Positions 16,675 to 25,166 of a DNA stretch of 64,000 bases are shown here, piece by piece. Numbering within the stretch: the first letter of the stretch is position 1; each line of letters opens with the position of its first letter. The stretch spans positions 64,295-128,294 of the forward strand of contig NZ_RJMV01000005.1 in the NCBI RefSeq assembly GCF_003943735.1. Direction: 5' to 3'. The notes beneath the pieces were generated by a model. The model saw only the letters and a program-made list of their open reading frames with translations, ran no database searches and had not been told where the DNA came from. This DNA comes from Streptococcus sanguinis (lineage in GTDB: Bacteria > Bacillota > Bacilli > Lactobacillales > Streptococcaceae). Both the position numbers and the translations under genes were made by a program.

Positions 16675-18726
16675 TTAGTTTTTATTTGTTTTCTTCAAAA
16701 GGAAGAAGACTCCTGCTAGGATAATCAAACCTGCAAGGCCTATGATGGTGACTTGCTCACCTGTTGATGGCAGGTCTTTTTTCTTAGCTTTGACAGACTG
16801 CTCATTTCGATACTGCACTTGATAAACAGAGAAATGATTGGTCGTGAAGCTGATGGTCTGGTTTTGATTAACCGTTACATCAAATTTCTCAACTTGTTTG
16901 CCATTTTCATCCAGAGCATAGACGGCATCTACTGGCAAGTCTTTGCGAACTGGAATCGTCACAAGTGTTGGACTGACCTGATGCACCGGCTGACCATTCG
17001 GATCGGTCAAGCTAATGTCATAAGTATCTGTCGGCTGAATCTTGCTTTCCATTTTTTTCACTGACAGCTGAAGACCAGCCTTGACCAAGTCAGCATTTTT
17101 CAAGCGAATGCCAGTTGTGACATCTACCAAGCTGTCATCTTCTACATTGACTTCCGTCCGTGTATCCGAACTGCTAGAAGTTGCTGAAGAGGAAGAACTT
17201 GACGAGTTTTGAGTTGATGAAGAGCTGCTAGAATCTTTGCTGGAGCTAGATGGAGTTGTTTTTGTTGCTTCCTTGATTTTAGCTTCCATTTCAGCTTCTA
17301 GCTCTTTCATTTCCTTAAAGACTTGCGCTGCTCGAGCCTGTGTTTCCTCTGTGACTTTGGCTGAAGAGTCTGGAAGAGCTGCATTGGCTGCATCTAGAGC
17401 ATTTTGCTCCTCAATAAATCGGGTTTCCAAAGCCTTCCACTTATCTTGGACAGAAGTTCCAAAGAGGTCCTGATGCTTGGCCGCCATATCGTAGATATGA
17501 GATGCTACCCAGTACCAAGAGTCTGGACTGTAGCTAGTTGTGTTGACCTTATAAGCATCGTAAGTATCCGTGATATTCCCATTATAAGGCAGGTAAGGTG
17601 AGAAGCGCGGACTGCCTACCGCCAGCCACATAGTGCCTCCGCCCATATTGGCTGGAACGCCGTCTTTGAGCTGGAAAATATGAGCTTCCATGACATTTGG
17701 GTTGCCCAACGGATATTTGTAAACAGGGTCTGTCGTACCGCGTTGTGGCAGCCCCTTACCATCTAGCTCCATTTGGTCCAGAGGTTTGAACTGAGTGCCC
17801 TCAAAGCGATTGCGCTGCATAGCCATGACATCTGCTACACTGATCTTTCTGTCTGTGGAGTGCATGAGATCAAAGTAAGAGTCGTTATAAGACACGGCCG
17901 CATTTGGATCTAGACTGGTGATACCTGCCCAGGCACGCGAACGATCTGCCTCTGCCATCGGTGGATTGTAGGACTGAGAAATGTGGAATTTGCCGTCAAT
18001 TTCTTTATAAGAGTTAGCTTGCTTGGCTACATTCTGAACACCCTTTGAGGCAATAACATTTTCTGTATCGTCAAAGTCAACACTACCCAAGAAGAAAGTA
18101 TTAGGAAAGACAGCATACTTGTCATCTGGGAATTTAATAGCAACATATTGGTGACCAGATAGGATTTCCATATACCAGACACCAGTCTTGTCAGCAATGG
18201 TGATAATATTACCCTCTGCTGCTCCCTTCTCTCTGACAATCTGCGCCATCAGCTCCACACCCTGACGGGCAGTCTGAACATGGGGCAGAACGACGGTTGT
18301 CAGGATAGACTCTGCCAAACCATTTGCTACATAAGGATCCACTTTTTGGATGGCATCATTAGCCTTGGCAGAAACAGTCGCAGAAATGGAAACACCGTAT
18401 TCATTGAAGCCAACCTCATCAAAAATACCTTGGGATGGGGTCACATCTGATACCGAAGTATACTTGTAGCTTTCTGCCGGCAGGGTCCATTCAAAACCGT
18501 TGGCTTCATCGACTAGTTTGGCACCACTCGCATTAGTCTTTCTCGGATGAACCAGAAAGACCTTATTGTGATTTGGCTCCAAGTCCTCTGTCCGACCGTA
18601 AAGCGTTGTGCCGTCTGCCGTCAGGTCTTTCCCGACGATAAATCCTGTGCAGGCTTCGACCACTTGGAAAGGAAAGAGAAAAATGGTCGAAAGAGCTAAC
18701 AAGGAACGAAACAATATTTTTTTCAT
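16675..18726 (-). CDS. LPxTG-anchored surface dipeptidase (peptidase C69)
   Basis: N-terminal nucleophile dipeptidase of the C69/PepD family fused to a cell-wall sorting tail, 683 residues. The signal peptide ends just before Cys26 (VVEACTGFIVGK), the expected N-terminal catalytic nucleophile after processing. The catalytic core covers about 26-450. A Glu/Ala-rich helix follows, then a Ser-rich spacer near 495-520, a beta-rich module, and the sorting signal LPSTG at about 652-656 with hydrophobic stretch and KKTNKN tail. It should be exported and covalently attached by sortase A, trimming peptides at the surface. Its own promoter lies upstream. The Ser-rich spacer may vary in length between strains. 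Confidence 0.9.
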   Translation of the reverse strand: MKKILFRSLLALSTIFLFPFQVVEACTGFIVGKDLTADGTTLYGRTEDLEPNHNKVFLVHPRKTNASGAKLVDEANGFEWTLPAESYKYTSVSDVTPSQGIFDEVGFNEYGVSISATVSAKANDAIQKVDPYVANGLAESILTTVVLPHVQTARQGVELMAQIVREKGAAEGNIITIADKTGVWYMEILSGHQYVAIKFPDDKYAVFPNTFFLGSVDFDDTENVIASKGVQNVAKQANSYKEIDGKFHISQSYNPPMAEADRSRAWAGITSLDPNAAVSYNDSYFDLMHSTDRKISVADVMAMQRNRFEGTQFKPLDQMELDGKGLPQRGTTDPVYKYPLGNPNVMEAHIFQLKDGVPANMGGGTMWLAVGSPRFSPYLPYNGNITDTYDAYKVNTTSYSPDSWYWVASHIYDMAAKHQDLFGTSVQDKWKALETRFIEEQNALDAANAALPDSSAKVTEETQARAAQVFKEMKELEAEMEAKIKEATKTTPSSSSKDSSSSSSTQNSSSSSSSATSSSSDTRTEVNVEDDSLVDVTTGIRLKNADLVKAGLQLSVKKMESKIQPTDTYDISLTDPNGQPVHQVSPTLVTIPVRKDLPVDAVYALDENGKQVEKFDVTVNQNQTISFTTNHFSVYQVQYRNEQSVKAKKKDLPSTGEQVTIIGLAGLIILAGVFFLLKKTNKN

Positions 18727-18866
18727 AAAAATATCTCCTTTGTTTTTTTGTGAAAAATTACAAAATTAAATACTATATTCAGTATAGCCTTTTACTCTAG
18801 GTTTTGCAAGCGATTTCATTTTTTTGACGTGTAAGATTTACTAGATAAATAATTCATTTCAAAATA

Positions 18867-18891
18867 GAAAAAAGCCAGATAAAATCTGACT
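18867..18891 (-). terminator. Terminator of pepO
   Basis: Minus strand AGTCAGAT / ATCTGGCT (3-nt loop, one G-U pair) followed by TTTTTT. It is about 155 nt past the pepO stop. Confidence 0.7.
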
Positions 18892-18903
18892 TTAAAGACA
18901 CGT

Positions 18904-18928
18904 GGCTGCGGAGGCACAAACCGCAGCC
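18904..18928. repeat. GC-rich inverted repeat downstream of pepO
   Basis: GGCTGCGG and CCGCAGCC form a perfect 8-bp stem around a 9-nt loop, markedly richer in GC than the surroundings. It has no T run on either strand, so it is not a standard terminator; it may stabilise the pepO 3' end. Confidence 0.6.
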
Positions 18929-19045
18929 GCGCAAGTATTGCAGGAAAGAATGGATAGGAGAAAAAGGACAAACTTCTCTCCTATTTCCAAACTGGTTGTG
19001 CTTCATAGCTTAGATTATTTTACCGTCTTCTCTAGACAAGCAATC

Positions 19046-21061
19046 TTACCATACGCTGACCCGCTTATCTGGAGCCAGATACATGGCATCACCTTCTTTG
19101 ATTTCTGGATAGGTTTCATAGAAGGCCTCTACATTTTTGAGTTGCTGGTTGACCCGCAGTTCGGACGGAGCATGGACATCTACCTTCAGAAGAAGTTGGT
19201 TAAATTGCAGACTGGCCTTGCTTCTCCAGATATTGGCATAGTTTTCAAAGTAATTCTTCAAGTCCGCATCTGGATATTTCTTTTTCACAACTTCAAGAGT
19301 AGCTGAAAGTCCTCCAGCATCGGCTACATTTTCTGTTACCGTAAGCTTGCCGTTGACCTTGCCACCGTAGATTTCAATACCATCCCACTGCTTGGTAACA
19401 GCTTCAATTTTCTTGTCAAAAGCTTTCTTATCTGCTTCAGTCCACCAATTGTTCAAATTCCCCTCTTCATCAAAGTTTGCACCGTTTGAGTCGAAGGCGT
19501 GAGTAATCTCATGACCAATAACCATACCAATACCGCCGTAGTTCTTTTCCATCTCTTGCTTAGCATCAAAGAATGGATTCTGCAGGATTGCGGCTGGGAA
19601 GTTGATACTGTTATTTTCCTGTGAGTAGTAAGCGTTGATATCATAGGAAGGCATGACCCACTCGTCCTTGTCTACTGGCTCCGAGAAGTGCTCAACATCA
19701 TATTGATGTTTTGCTTGACTCAAAGCAATTGCATTCTCAAAGAAGGATTTCTTATCGTCTACTTTCAAGGCCTTAGTCGCTTCGCGAACTTTTTCAGGAT
19801 AGCCGATATAGAGTTTCATAGTATCCAGCTTCTTGACTGCCTTCTGTTTGGTTTCTTCTGATAGCCATTCGTTTTTCAGCATACGTTCCCGATAGACTTC
19901 CTTGATATCCTTGACCATTTGGGTTACTTCTTGCTTGGCTTCCTCACCGAAATATTTACGTCCATAGTAAAGACTGAAGACATCTGAAAAAGTTCCTGTT
20001 GTCAGATTGTAGGCTGCATCTTCTTTTGAAGTTGCTTCCTTAGTTCCTTGCAAGGATTTTTGGTACTCTGCAAAAATCAGCCGATAGTCATCGGTTAGAA
20101 AACTAGATGCTGATGCTGCCTGCTTCACAAGCATCCAAGATTTGAGCTTGCCAAAGTTCTTGTCATTGACTACCTTGGCAAAATTTTCATAATACTTAGG
20201 GTTAGGAACATTGACATCGCCAGATTCCTGGCCTAGATAGTCATTGATAATATCGTGAAACTTAAAGGTATCAGAGTAGGCATTGATGTCTTCTGCCGTC
20301 TTAGGATGGTGAAGATTTTTAATTTCCGAAGTTTCTTCATTACTTTGGGCATACTTGGCCAGTTCTCCATCAAATTCTAAGGCTTCTTTGACAATCTTTT
20401 CGCTGTCTTTTTCACTGTAGCCCAGCTTTTGCATGGCTTCTTTGAATGCTTTTTCCAGCGGATCCATCATCCTTTTCTTAGCAGCTTCATCTTCATAGTA
20501 GCTCTTATCCGGCAGCATAAGACTTGGACTGGACAGATTCACTTGTTTCTGATTGGTATTTTCTAGGTTAGAACTGATTTCAAAGGTAAATGGCAGTGCT
20601 AGACCACGCTTTTCCCAGTCAACAGCCTTGCTAGCTAGGTCCTTTAGATCGGACAAGTCTTCAATTTCCTTGAGATAGGACTTGAGAGGATCTAAGCCAT
20701 CCTTTTCCCGCTGCTTGAAGTCCGTCGCTTGCTGGTAGTATTTGATAAACTCAGGCATGCCTTCAATCGTTGACTCTTCTTTACCAGAGACTAGATTTTT
20801 GACATCCGCCTTCATCTTATCCTTGACCTGCTCGTTCAGCTCATAAAACACACCGTTAGACGGCTGATCGCTAGGGATTTCTGCCTTTTCCAACCATTTT
20901 TTATTGATGGCTTGATAGTAATTGGTCCTCACTGTGGCATTCTTATCAATCGGTGTCTCCTGAGGGACAAAGGTCTTATAAGCCCAGTAGCCACCGGCAG
21001 CCAAGATTAGGCCGGTCACAGTCAACGTAGAAGTTAGAATGATTTTGGTTCTTTTCTTCAT
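19046..21061 (-). CDS. pepO: Membrane-anchored M13 endopeptidase
   Basis: Neprilysin-family zinc oligopeptidase. I start at 21061 (MKKRTKIIL) since AAGGAGG lies 6 nt upstream; the frame is open to 21115. This gives 671 residues. One hydrophobic segment (about 6-24) without a lipobox or cleavage motif suggests a type II membrane anchor with an external catalytic domain, unlike many cytoplasmic lactic-acid-bacterial PepO enzymes. Catalytic motifs are GHEITHAFD and ENVADAGG, plus NAYYSQENNSINFPA for substrate binding. The tail reads RVSVW where mammalian relatives have a CxxW disulfide. Role: degradation of peptides at the cell surface, possibly host peptides. Confidence 0.92.
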   Translation of the reverse strand: MKKRTKIILTSTLTVTGLILAAGGYWAYKTFVPQETPIDKNATVRTNYYQAINKKWLEKAEIPSDQPSNGVFYELNEQVKDKMKADVKNLVSGKEESTIEGMPEFIKYYQQATDFKQREKDGLDPLKSYLKEIEDLSDLKDLASKAVDWEKRGLALPFTFEISSNLENTNQKQVNLSSPSLMLPDKSYYEDEAAKKRMMDPLEKAFKEAMQKLGYSEKDSEKIVKEALEFDGELAKYAQSNEETSEIKNLHHPKTAEDINAYSDTFKFHDIINDYLGQESGDVNVPNPKYYENFAKVVNDKNFGKLKSWMLVKQAASASSFLTDDYRLIFAEYQKSLQGTKEATSKEDAAYNLTTGTFSDVFSLYYGRKYFGEEAKQEVTQMVKDIKEVYRERMLKNEWLSEETKQKAVKKLDTMKLYIGYPEKVREATKALKVDDKKSFFENAIALSQAKHQYDVEHFSEPVDKDEWVMPSYDINAYYSQENNSINFPAAILQNPFFDAKQEMEKNYGGIGMVIGHEITHAFDSNGANFDEEGNLNNWWTEADKKAFDKKIEAVTKQWDGIEIYGGKVNGKLTVTENVADAGGLSATLEVVKKKYPDADLKNYFENYANIWRSKASLQFNQLLLKVDVHAPSELRVNQQLKNVEAFYETYPEIKEGDAMYLAPDKRVSVW

Positions 21062-21379
21062 GAGTTCCTCCTTGTATCTTAAGTAAAATATAATTGACTT
21101 TTTTATTTTACTCATTTACTTTAACATATTCTTTTTTCCTCGTCAACAGAAAACTGAAGGTCTGGAAAAATTTGCCGCAAGAAGAGAGAATAAGGTCATT
21201 CAGTCTGCTTTTAAAAGTGATCTGCTCTAGACTCACACTTAAAGAAAAACTAAAGTTTCTATCAGCTGTCCTGTTGCTTCCAGCTCTTTTCTCTCCTCCT
21301 TGCACTTTCTAGTATAGCGTCCAAACTTCAGATATTTCTCAAGAAATTCTAAAATATTTCTAAAGTTTTTTACTAAAAT

Positions 21380-21407
21380 AAAAAAACTGAGACAAAAATG
21401 CCTCAGT
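21380..21407 (-). terminator. Terminator downstream of tehB
   Basis: Minus strand ACTGAG / CTCAGT stem with a 10-nt loop, followed by a T run (TTTTTTTATTTTAG). Confidence 0.7.
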
Positions 21408-21440
21408 CTAGCTTTATTACGTTCAAAAAATATTGAATCT

Positions 21441-21460
21441 GAGACAATTTAAATTGTCTC
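21441..21460. repeat. Perfect 20-bp palindrome
   Basis: GAGACAATTTAAATTGTCTC is its own reverse complement. It lies about 80 nt downstream of the tehB stop and just before the T-run hairpin. It could be an RNA hairpin or a protein-binding site. Confidence 0.7.
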
Positions 21461-21538
21461 CCAGACCTTTTAAACCTAAGCCTCAAAATAAGTGAGCCAA
21501 GCTAAATTTTCAAAAATCAACTTCTGTCCTACTGTCTT

Positions 21539-22402
21539 CTACTGAACCTTTTTAGCCAGCATAGTCGCAAAGCGCAGCTGAATTCGATTGCCGTTTTCAT
21601 CCCGGCGATGGAGGTGACCAGGATTTTCATTGTACTTAACCAGCTCCCAGTCTTTGTAATATTCGGCAAGCTCACCTTCCTTAAAAGTAAAAAGAAAAGG
21701 CATAGAGCATGGGAAGTCTTCTGTATCCATAGCACAGACGATGAGATTGTAGCCACCAAGCGCTGTATGCTCTTGCATATTTCGGATAATATACGGAATC
21801 CGATCCGCCTGCAGGAACATAAGTACAACGGTGGAAACGATCAAATCATAAGTCTGGGTCAGACTAGCTGAGTTAATGTCGTAGCTACCCACTGGCAGAT
21901 CTAAACCCTCCTGCTCCACAATGCTGCGTAAAATCTCCAGTGCCAGCTCATTCTGATCTACAGCCGTCACTTCAAAGCCCTGCTTGGCTAGAAAGAGAGC
22001 ATTGCGACCCTGACCACAGCCCAAATCAAGCGCCCGCCCTGGTCGGACTGTCTGCATGGCTTCCAAAACCTCTGAGTGCACTGGATTGCTGCCGTATTTC
22101 TTTGAGAAATAATCCTCAGGCCGACAGTAAAACTCCAAATACCACTCTAGGTCATCCGTCAAGGCTTCGACCCGATGCCAAGCTTGGGGTTGGGCAAAAG
22201 GATTGTCCTGACCAGCCTCAAAGATGTGCTCAGCCAGCTCCTCACCCTCCTCTGACATCTCGACAAACTTAAGGCGTCCCTTGAGAACAGTAATTTTGCC
22301 CCAAGTTCCCTCTTTGGTATTGTGCTTTCTCTTTACCGCTTCTGGCATGGTCTCAGCCGTCCACAACGGCATGCGTTTATAGGCTAGCAATTCTTCTATC
22401 AT
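21539..22402 (-). CDS. tehB: TehB-type SAM-dependent methyltransferase with N-terminal DUF1971-like domain
   Basis: 287 residues in two parts. An N-terminal cupin-like TehB domain (about 8-90, RMPLWTAETMPEAVKRKHNTKEGTWGKI) precedes a class I methyltransferase with motif I ALDLGCGQGRNALFLAKQGFEVTAVD (about 124-149). Homologues methylate tellurite and selenite and are annotated as tellurite-resistance proteins; the natural role is unclear. In related streptococci tehB follows smpB directly, while here a three-gene cassette lies between them. It is transcribed alone with its own terminator. Confidence 0.9.
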   Translation of the reverse strand: MIEELLAYKRMPLWTAETMPEAVKRKHNTKEGTWGKITVLKGRLKFVEMSEEGEELAEHIFEAGQDNPFAQPQAWHRVEALTDDLEWYLEFYCRPEDYFSKKYGSNPVHSEVLEAMQTVRPGRALDLGCGQGRNALFLAKQGFEVTAVDQNELALEILRSIVEQEGLDLPVGSYDINSASLTQTYDLIVSTVVLMFLQADRIPYIIRNMQEHTALGGYNLIVCAMDTEDFPCSMPFLFTFKEGELAEYYKDWELVKYNENPGHLHRRDENGNRIQLRFATMLAKKVQ

Positions 22403-22572
22403 AAAAAATCCTTTCTCTTAAAGCCAAGCTCCGAATAATCTAACTGTCTTTATCATACTCGAAAAGGATAAACTTGACAAGTGTTAAATTGGACAGAACT
22501 TTTTTGTTTGGTAATTTCGACAACGAACAATTTAAGATGGCTACTGTAGATGAGAATCACTAAGATAAAACT

Positions 22573-22614
22573 AAAAAAGACCGGTCACCCAGTCTTTTAT
22601 CTTGTATGAAAGTT
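22573..22614. repeat. Direct repeat copy A of the smpB 3' end and terminator
   Basis: 42 nt that match 25167-25209 at 39 of 43 aligned positions, including the last codons of smpB, its stop region and the whole terminator stem. It lies at the downstream edge of the Rrf2/oxidoreductase/hydrolase cassette. Confidence 0.85.
22576..22597 (-). terminator. Terminator of the Rrf2/oxidoreductase/hydrolase cassette
   Basis: Minus strand AAAGACTGG-GTGA-CCGGTCTTT then TTT. Nearly identical to the smpB terminator at 25170-25192. Confidence 0.85.
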
Positions 22615-22649
22615 GCTATGTCCTTTTTTAACCCTAGCATTTTGACTAT

Positions 22650-23486
22650 TTATGCTGCCAAAAAACTCAACAATTCCTTTGAGAATTCATCCGCATATTG
22701 GAAAATGGAACCATGTCCAGCATTTGGATAGATAAGAAGTTTGCTGCCTTCTACCTTTTCATGCATAGCATAAGAATTTTCTGTTGGGACTTGCATATCC
22801 TTATCACCATTCACAATTAAGGTTGGTTGAGTGATATATTTCAGATCGTCTTGTGGAGCTTGTCCCCAAGCCTTGATTGCCTTGAGCTGCGCTAAGAAAC
22901 CAGCAATTTTCATGTCTTTGTCCTTAAATTCCTCAGTCCGCGCGCCCATACGATCTAAAACCTTCAAAGCCTCTACTTTACCTTGCTCATCATGATTGTA
23001 AAAAATATAGCGTTTTGGGTCAATACGCTCAAGGGCAGCTTTAAACATATATTTGAATGTTTTTCCGGTAACCTTATCCATTTCAAATCCACCTCGAGGA
23101 CCAGTTCCTGCCAAAATAAGACAATTAACCAAATCAGAATCCATACGAACTATTTCTTGAGCAATCATACCTCCCATAGACAGTCCTAGAAGATTGATAC
23201 GATTGTAACCTAAATCACTTATAATGGCGATGGTTTGCTCTGCCATGCCTTGGATAGTCGTTGCAACTTTTCCCTGACTTGCCCCAACACCTGGTAGGTC
23301 TAAGACAAGGACATGATGCTCTTTCGCAATCAAATCTAAAAGTTTTGGATCCCAATTGTCCAAGGTCGCAGCCAAGTGAACTAACATAACAAGCGGAAAG
23401 TCAGACTTACCCTTGCTAAGTTCACGATAGGCAATTTGATTGCCAGCAACAGAGATGTATTGATTTTTTGTTGTGATGTAAGACAT
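22650..23486 (-). CDS. Alpha/beta hydrolase
   Basis: 278-residue soluble alpha/beta-hydrolase. Oxyanion region MLVHLAATLDNWDP, nucleophile elbow GLSMGGM (about Ser105), Asp in IVNGDKDMQVP and His in NAGHGSIFQ complete the triad. The nearest families are the haloperoxidase/esterase and carboxylesterase groups; the substrate is unknown. It starts 14 nt after the oxidoreductase stop and is the last gene of a cassette led by an Rrf2 regulator, so it probably handles products or toxicants of the same stress. Confidence 0.85.
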   Translation of the reverse strand: MSYITTKNQYISVAGNQIAYRELSKGKSDFPLVMLVHLAATLDNWDPKLLDLIAKEHHVLVLDLPGVGASQGKVATTIQGMAEQTIAIISDLGYNRINLLGLSMGGMIAQEIVRMDSDLVNCLILAGTGPRGGFEMDKVTGKTFKYMFKAALERIDPKRYIFYNHDEQGKVEALKVLDRMGARTEEFKDKDMKIAGFLAQLKAIKAWGQAPQDDLKYITQPTLIVNGDKDMQVPTENSYAMHEKVEGSKLLIYPNAGHGSIFQYADEFSKELLSFLAA

Positions 23487-23500
23487 AAACTTCTTTCTAA

Positions 23501-24502
23501 TTATTCAAAGCTGAGAACTGTTTTCCCACGTGAACGTCCATTCGCAACCTTATCGAGAGCAGCATTCACCTCATCAAACGTGTAAACTGTATCAATAGAT
23601 GGTTTGATTTCAAGTTTACTGAAAATATCTGCTACTTCTTGTAATTGAGCACCATTACTTTCAACAAAGATAAAATGATAATGAACACCATACTTCTCAG
23701 CCATCTTATCAAACTTACGACCAGCAAGTCCTAGCAAGATTTGTTTCCATTTTGGCAAGTTCATACGTTTAGCAAAAGCACCATTTGGCATCGCTCGAAG
23801 AGAAACTAAGTGTCCGCCTTTTTTCATGATAGACATTTGCTTCTCTGTTTCAGCACCACCAAGTGTATCCAAAACATAGTCCACATTGCTGACAGTTTTT
23901 GTATAATCCTCCGTCTTGTAATCAATAAAGCGATCTGCCCCTAGGTTCAAGATACGCTCAGCGTTAACGGCAGCACCATTCGTGATAACCTTCAAGCCTT
24001 TTGCTTTAGCAATAGGAATCGCCATGCCACCAACACCACCTGTCCCTCCAGAGATGAAGATTGTTTTACCAGCTTGAGCTCCCATAAGCTCAAGAGCTTG
24101 CATAATAGTCAAAGCTGTCAAAGGCATCGCAGCGGCTTCAATGTCTGTCAAATATTCTGGGACTTTTGCCAAGGCTTCACTATCTACGCCAACATATTCT
24201 GCAAAAGCTCCGATATGATCAAGTGGAAGGCGAGCAAAAACACGGTCGCCAAGCTTGAAGTTGCTGACACGGCTTCCAAGTTCTTCAACAACTCCAACAA
24301 CTTCATTTCCAGCTGTTTGCGGCAATTTGTAAGGGACAATCATCTTAACTTCTCCTCGGGAAATCATATTGTCCAAAGGATTGACTCCCGCTGCAGTGAC
24401 CTTAACCAAAACTTGATTATCTGTAATGATAGGCTTTGCTATTTCTGTTATCGTAAGGTTGATGTTCTTTTTGTCATATTTTGTATGTAGTGCTGCTTTC
24501 AT
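23501..24502 (-). CDS. NADP-dependent quinone-oxidoreductase-like (MDR) protein
   Basis: Medium-chain dehydrogenase/reductase of 333 residues, zinc-independent quinone-oxidoreductase type. GroES-like N-terminal domain with AAGVNPLDNMISRGE and AGNEVVGVVEELG; Rossmann motif SGGTGGVGGMAIPIAKAKG at about 150-168; C-terminal KVANGRSRGKTVLSF. The cysteine and histidine ligands for catalytic or structural zinc are missing, as in QOR enzymes. Likely substrates are quinones or enones. It follows an Rrf2 gene and precedes a hydrolase, all in one transcription unit. Confidence 0.88.
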   Translation of the reverse strand: MKAALHTKYDKKNINLTITEIAKPIITDNQVLVKVTAAGVNPLDNMISRGEVKMIVPYKLPQTAGNEVVGVVEELGSRVSNFKLGDRVFARLPLDHIGAFAEYVGVDSEALAKVPEYLTDIEAAAMPLTALTIMQALELMGAQAGKTIFISGGTGGVGGMAIPIAKAKGLKVITNGAAVNAERILNLGADRFIDYKTEDYTKTVSNVDYVLDTLGGAETEKQMSIMKKGGHLVSLRAMPNGAFAKRMNLPKWKQILLGLAGRKFDKMAEKYGVHYHFIFVESNGAQLQEVADIFSKLEIKPSIDTVYTFDEVNAALDKVANGRSRGKTVLSFE

Positions 24503-24583
24503 TATAATCTCTTTTCTATCCTTTATCTTCTTTGCATCAAGTGCAAGACTGTATTTTTGTTTTTAAAACTAAGATTTTACAAG

Positions 24584-25015
24584 TCAGTTTCGAACTTGAT
24601 TAGCTGTTTTATATAAATTATTGATGACATCATCTAATGTTTGATGACTTAGTGCTTTTTCTAGTTGAGCTTCTGTGCTAGCGAAAATCGGCGAGACCGC
24701 TTCTTGAATATTTTGTCCGACAGGACATTCTTGATTAGCGTTCTGATGCATTTGAAACAAACTAATGTGCTTAACTTCTTGGGTAGCATAATAAATCTCA
24801 AGTAAACTCATCTTCTTAGGAGTTTTACCGAGTTGGTAGCCCGATTTACCTTGATGAGAAATAATTAAACCTGCATTTTTTAACAAGGTAATGACTTTTC
24901 GGATATAGCTAGAATTAGTTCCTACACTCGTCGCTAAGTTTTGCGAACTCAAAGTCTCCCTACTCTCACTAATCATTGTCAAGATATGCAAAGCCACTGA
25001 GAATTTTGTATCCAT
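24584..25015 (-). CDS. Rrf2-family transcriptional regulator (YwnA-like), second copy
   Basis: 143-residue winged-helix Rrf2 protein with helix-turn-helix LSSQNLATSVGTNSSYIRKVITLLKNAG and a single cysteine in QECPVGQNI, the same CP[VI]G position as the Rrf2 protein at 11008-11457. One cysteine rules out an IscR-type iron-sulfur cluster ligated by three cysteines and suggests thiol or quinone sensing. First gene of the cassette; its promoter has a perfect palindrome just downstream of the -10, predicting autorepression and coordinate control of the oxidoreductase and hydrolase. Confidence 0.88.
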   Translation of the reverse strand: MDTKFSVALHILTMISESRETLSSQNLATSVGTNSSYIRKVITLLKNAGLIISHQGKSGYQLGKTPKKMSLLEIYYATQEVKHISLFQMHQNANQECPVGQNIQEAVSPIFASTEAQLEKALSHQTLDDVINNLYKTANQVRN

Positions 25016-25035
25016 AGAAACTCCTTTTTCATAAA

Positions 25036-25052
25036 CTTGTATCTAATACAAG
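25036..25052. promoter_or_regulatory. Operator of the second Rrf2 cassette
   Basis: CTTGTATCTAATACAAG: perfect 7-bp arms around 3 nt, placed in the predicted initially transcribed region and 20 nt upstream of the Rrf2 start. It is a different sequence from the TGTAA-N9-TTACA motif of the first Rrf2 system. Confidence 0.7.
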
Positions 25053-25056
25053 AACA

Positions 25057-25085
25057 AGTATATCATCTGGATGGTTACTTATCAA
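25057..25085 (-). promoter_or_regulatory. Promoter of the second Rrf2 cassette
   Basis: Minus strand TTGATA, 17-nt spacer, TATACT (25057-25062), immediately upstream of the CTTGTAT-N3-ATACAAG palindrome. Confidence 0.75.
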
Positions 25086-25166
25086 CTATTATGCTCACTT
25101 CTTTTTTTAAAATTAGAAAAGTCATCGAAGACAATCGAATAACTGGAAAACTTGCTCCCTAAAATA

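Larger units (their letters stand above)
18727..19045. other. 319-nt spacer between the C69 dipeptidase and pepO genes
   Basis: The spacer contains three hairpins: a minus-strand terminator (18867-18891), a GC-rich 8-bp stem (18904-18928) and a weaker stem at 18954-18984. The remainder is the AT-rich promoter region of the dipeptidase gene. No credible coding sequence was seen. Confidence 0.6.
21062..21538. other. 477-nt spacer between pepO and tehB
   Basis: The spacer holds the pepO promoter region, the tehB terminator near 21380-21407, and a perfect 20-bp palindrome at 21441-21460. No coding sequence is supported; short frames here lack ribosome sites. Confidence 0.55.

Noticed and set aside
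18902..19306. 134-residue plus-strand frame over the pepO 3' end
   Set aside because: Starts in the hairpin-rich spacer and runs antisense to pepO; no ribosome site and no recognisable protein features.
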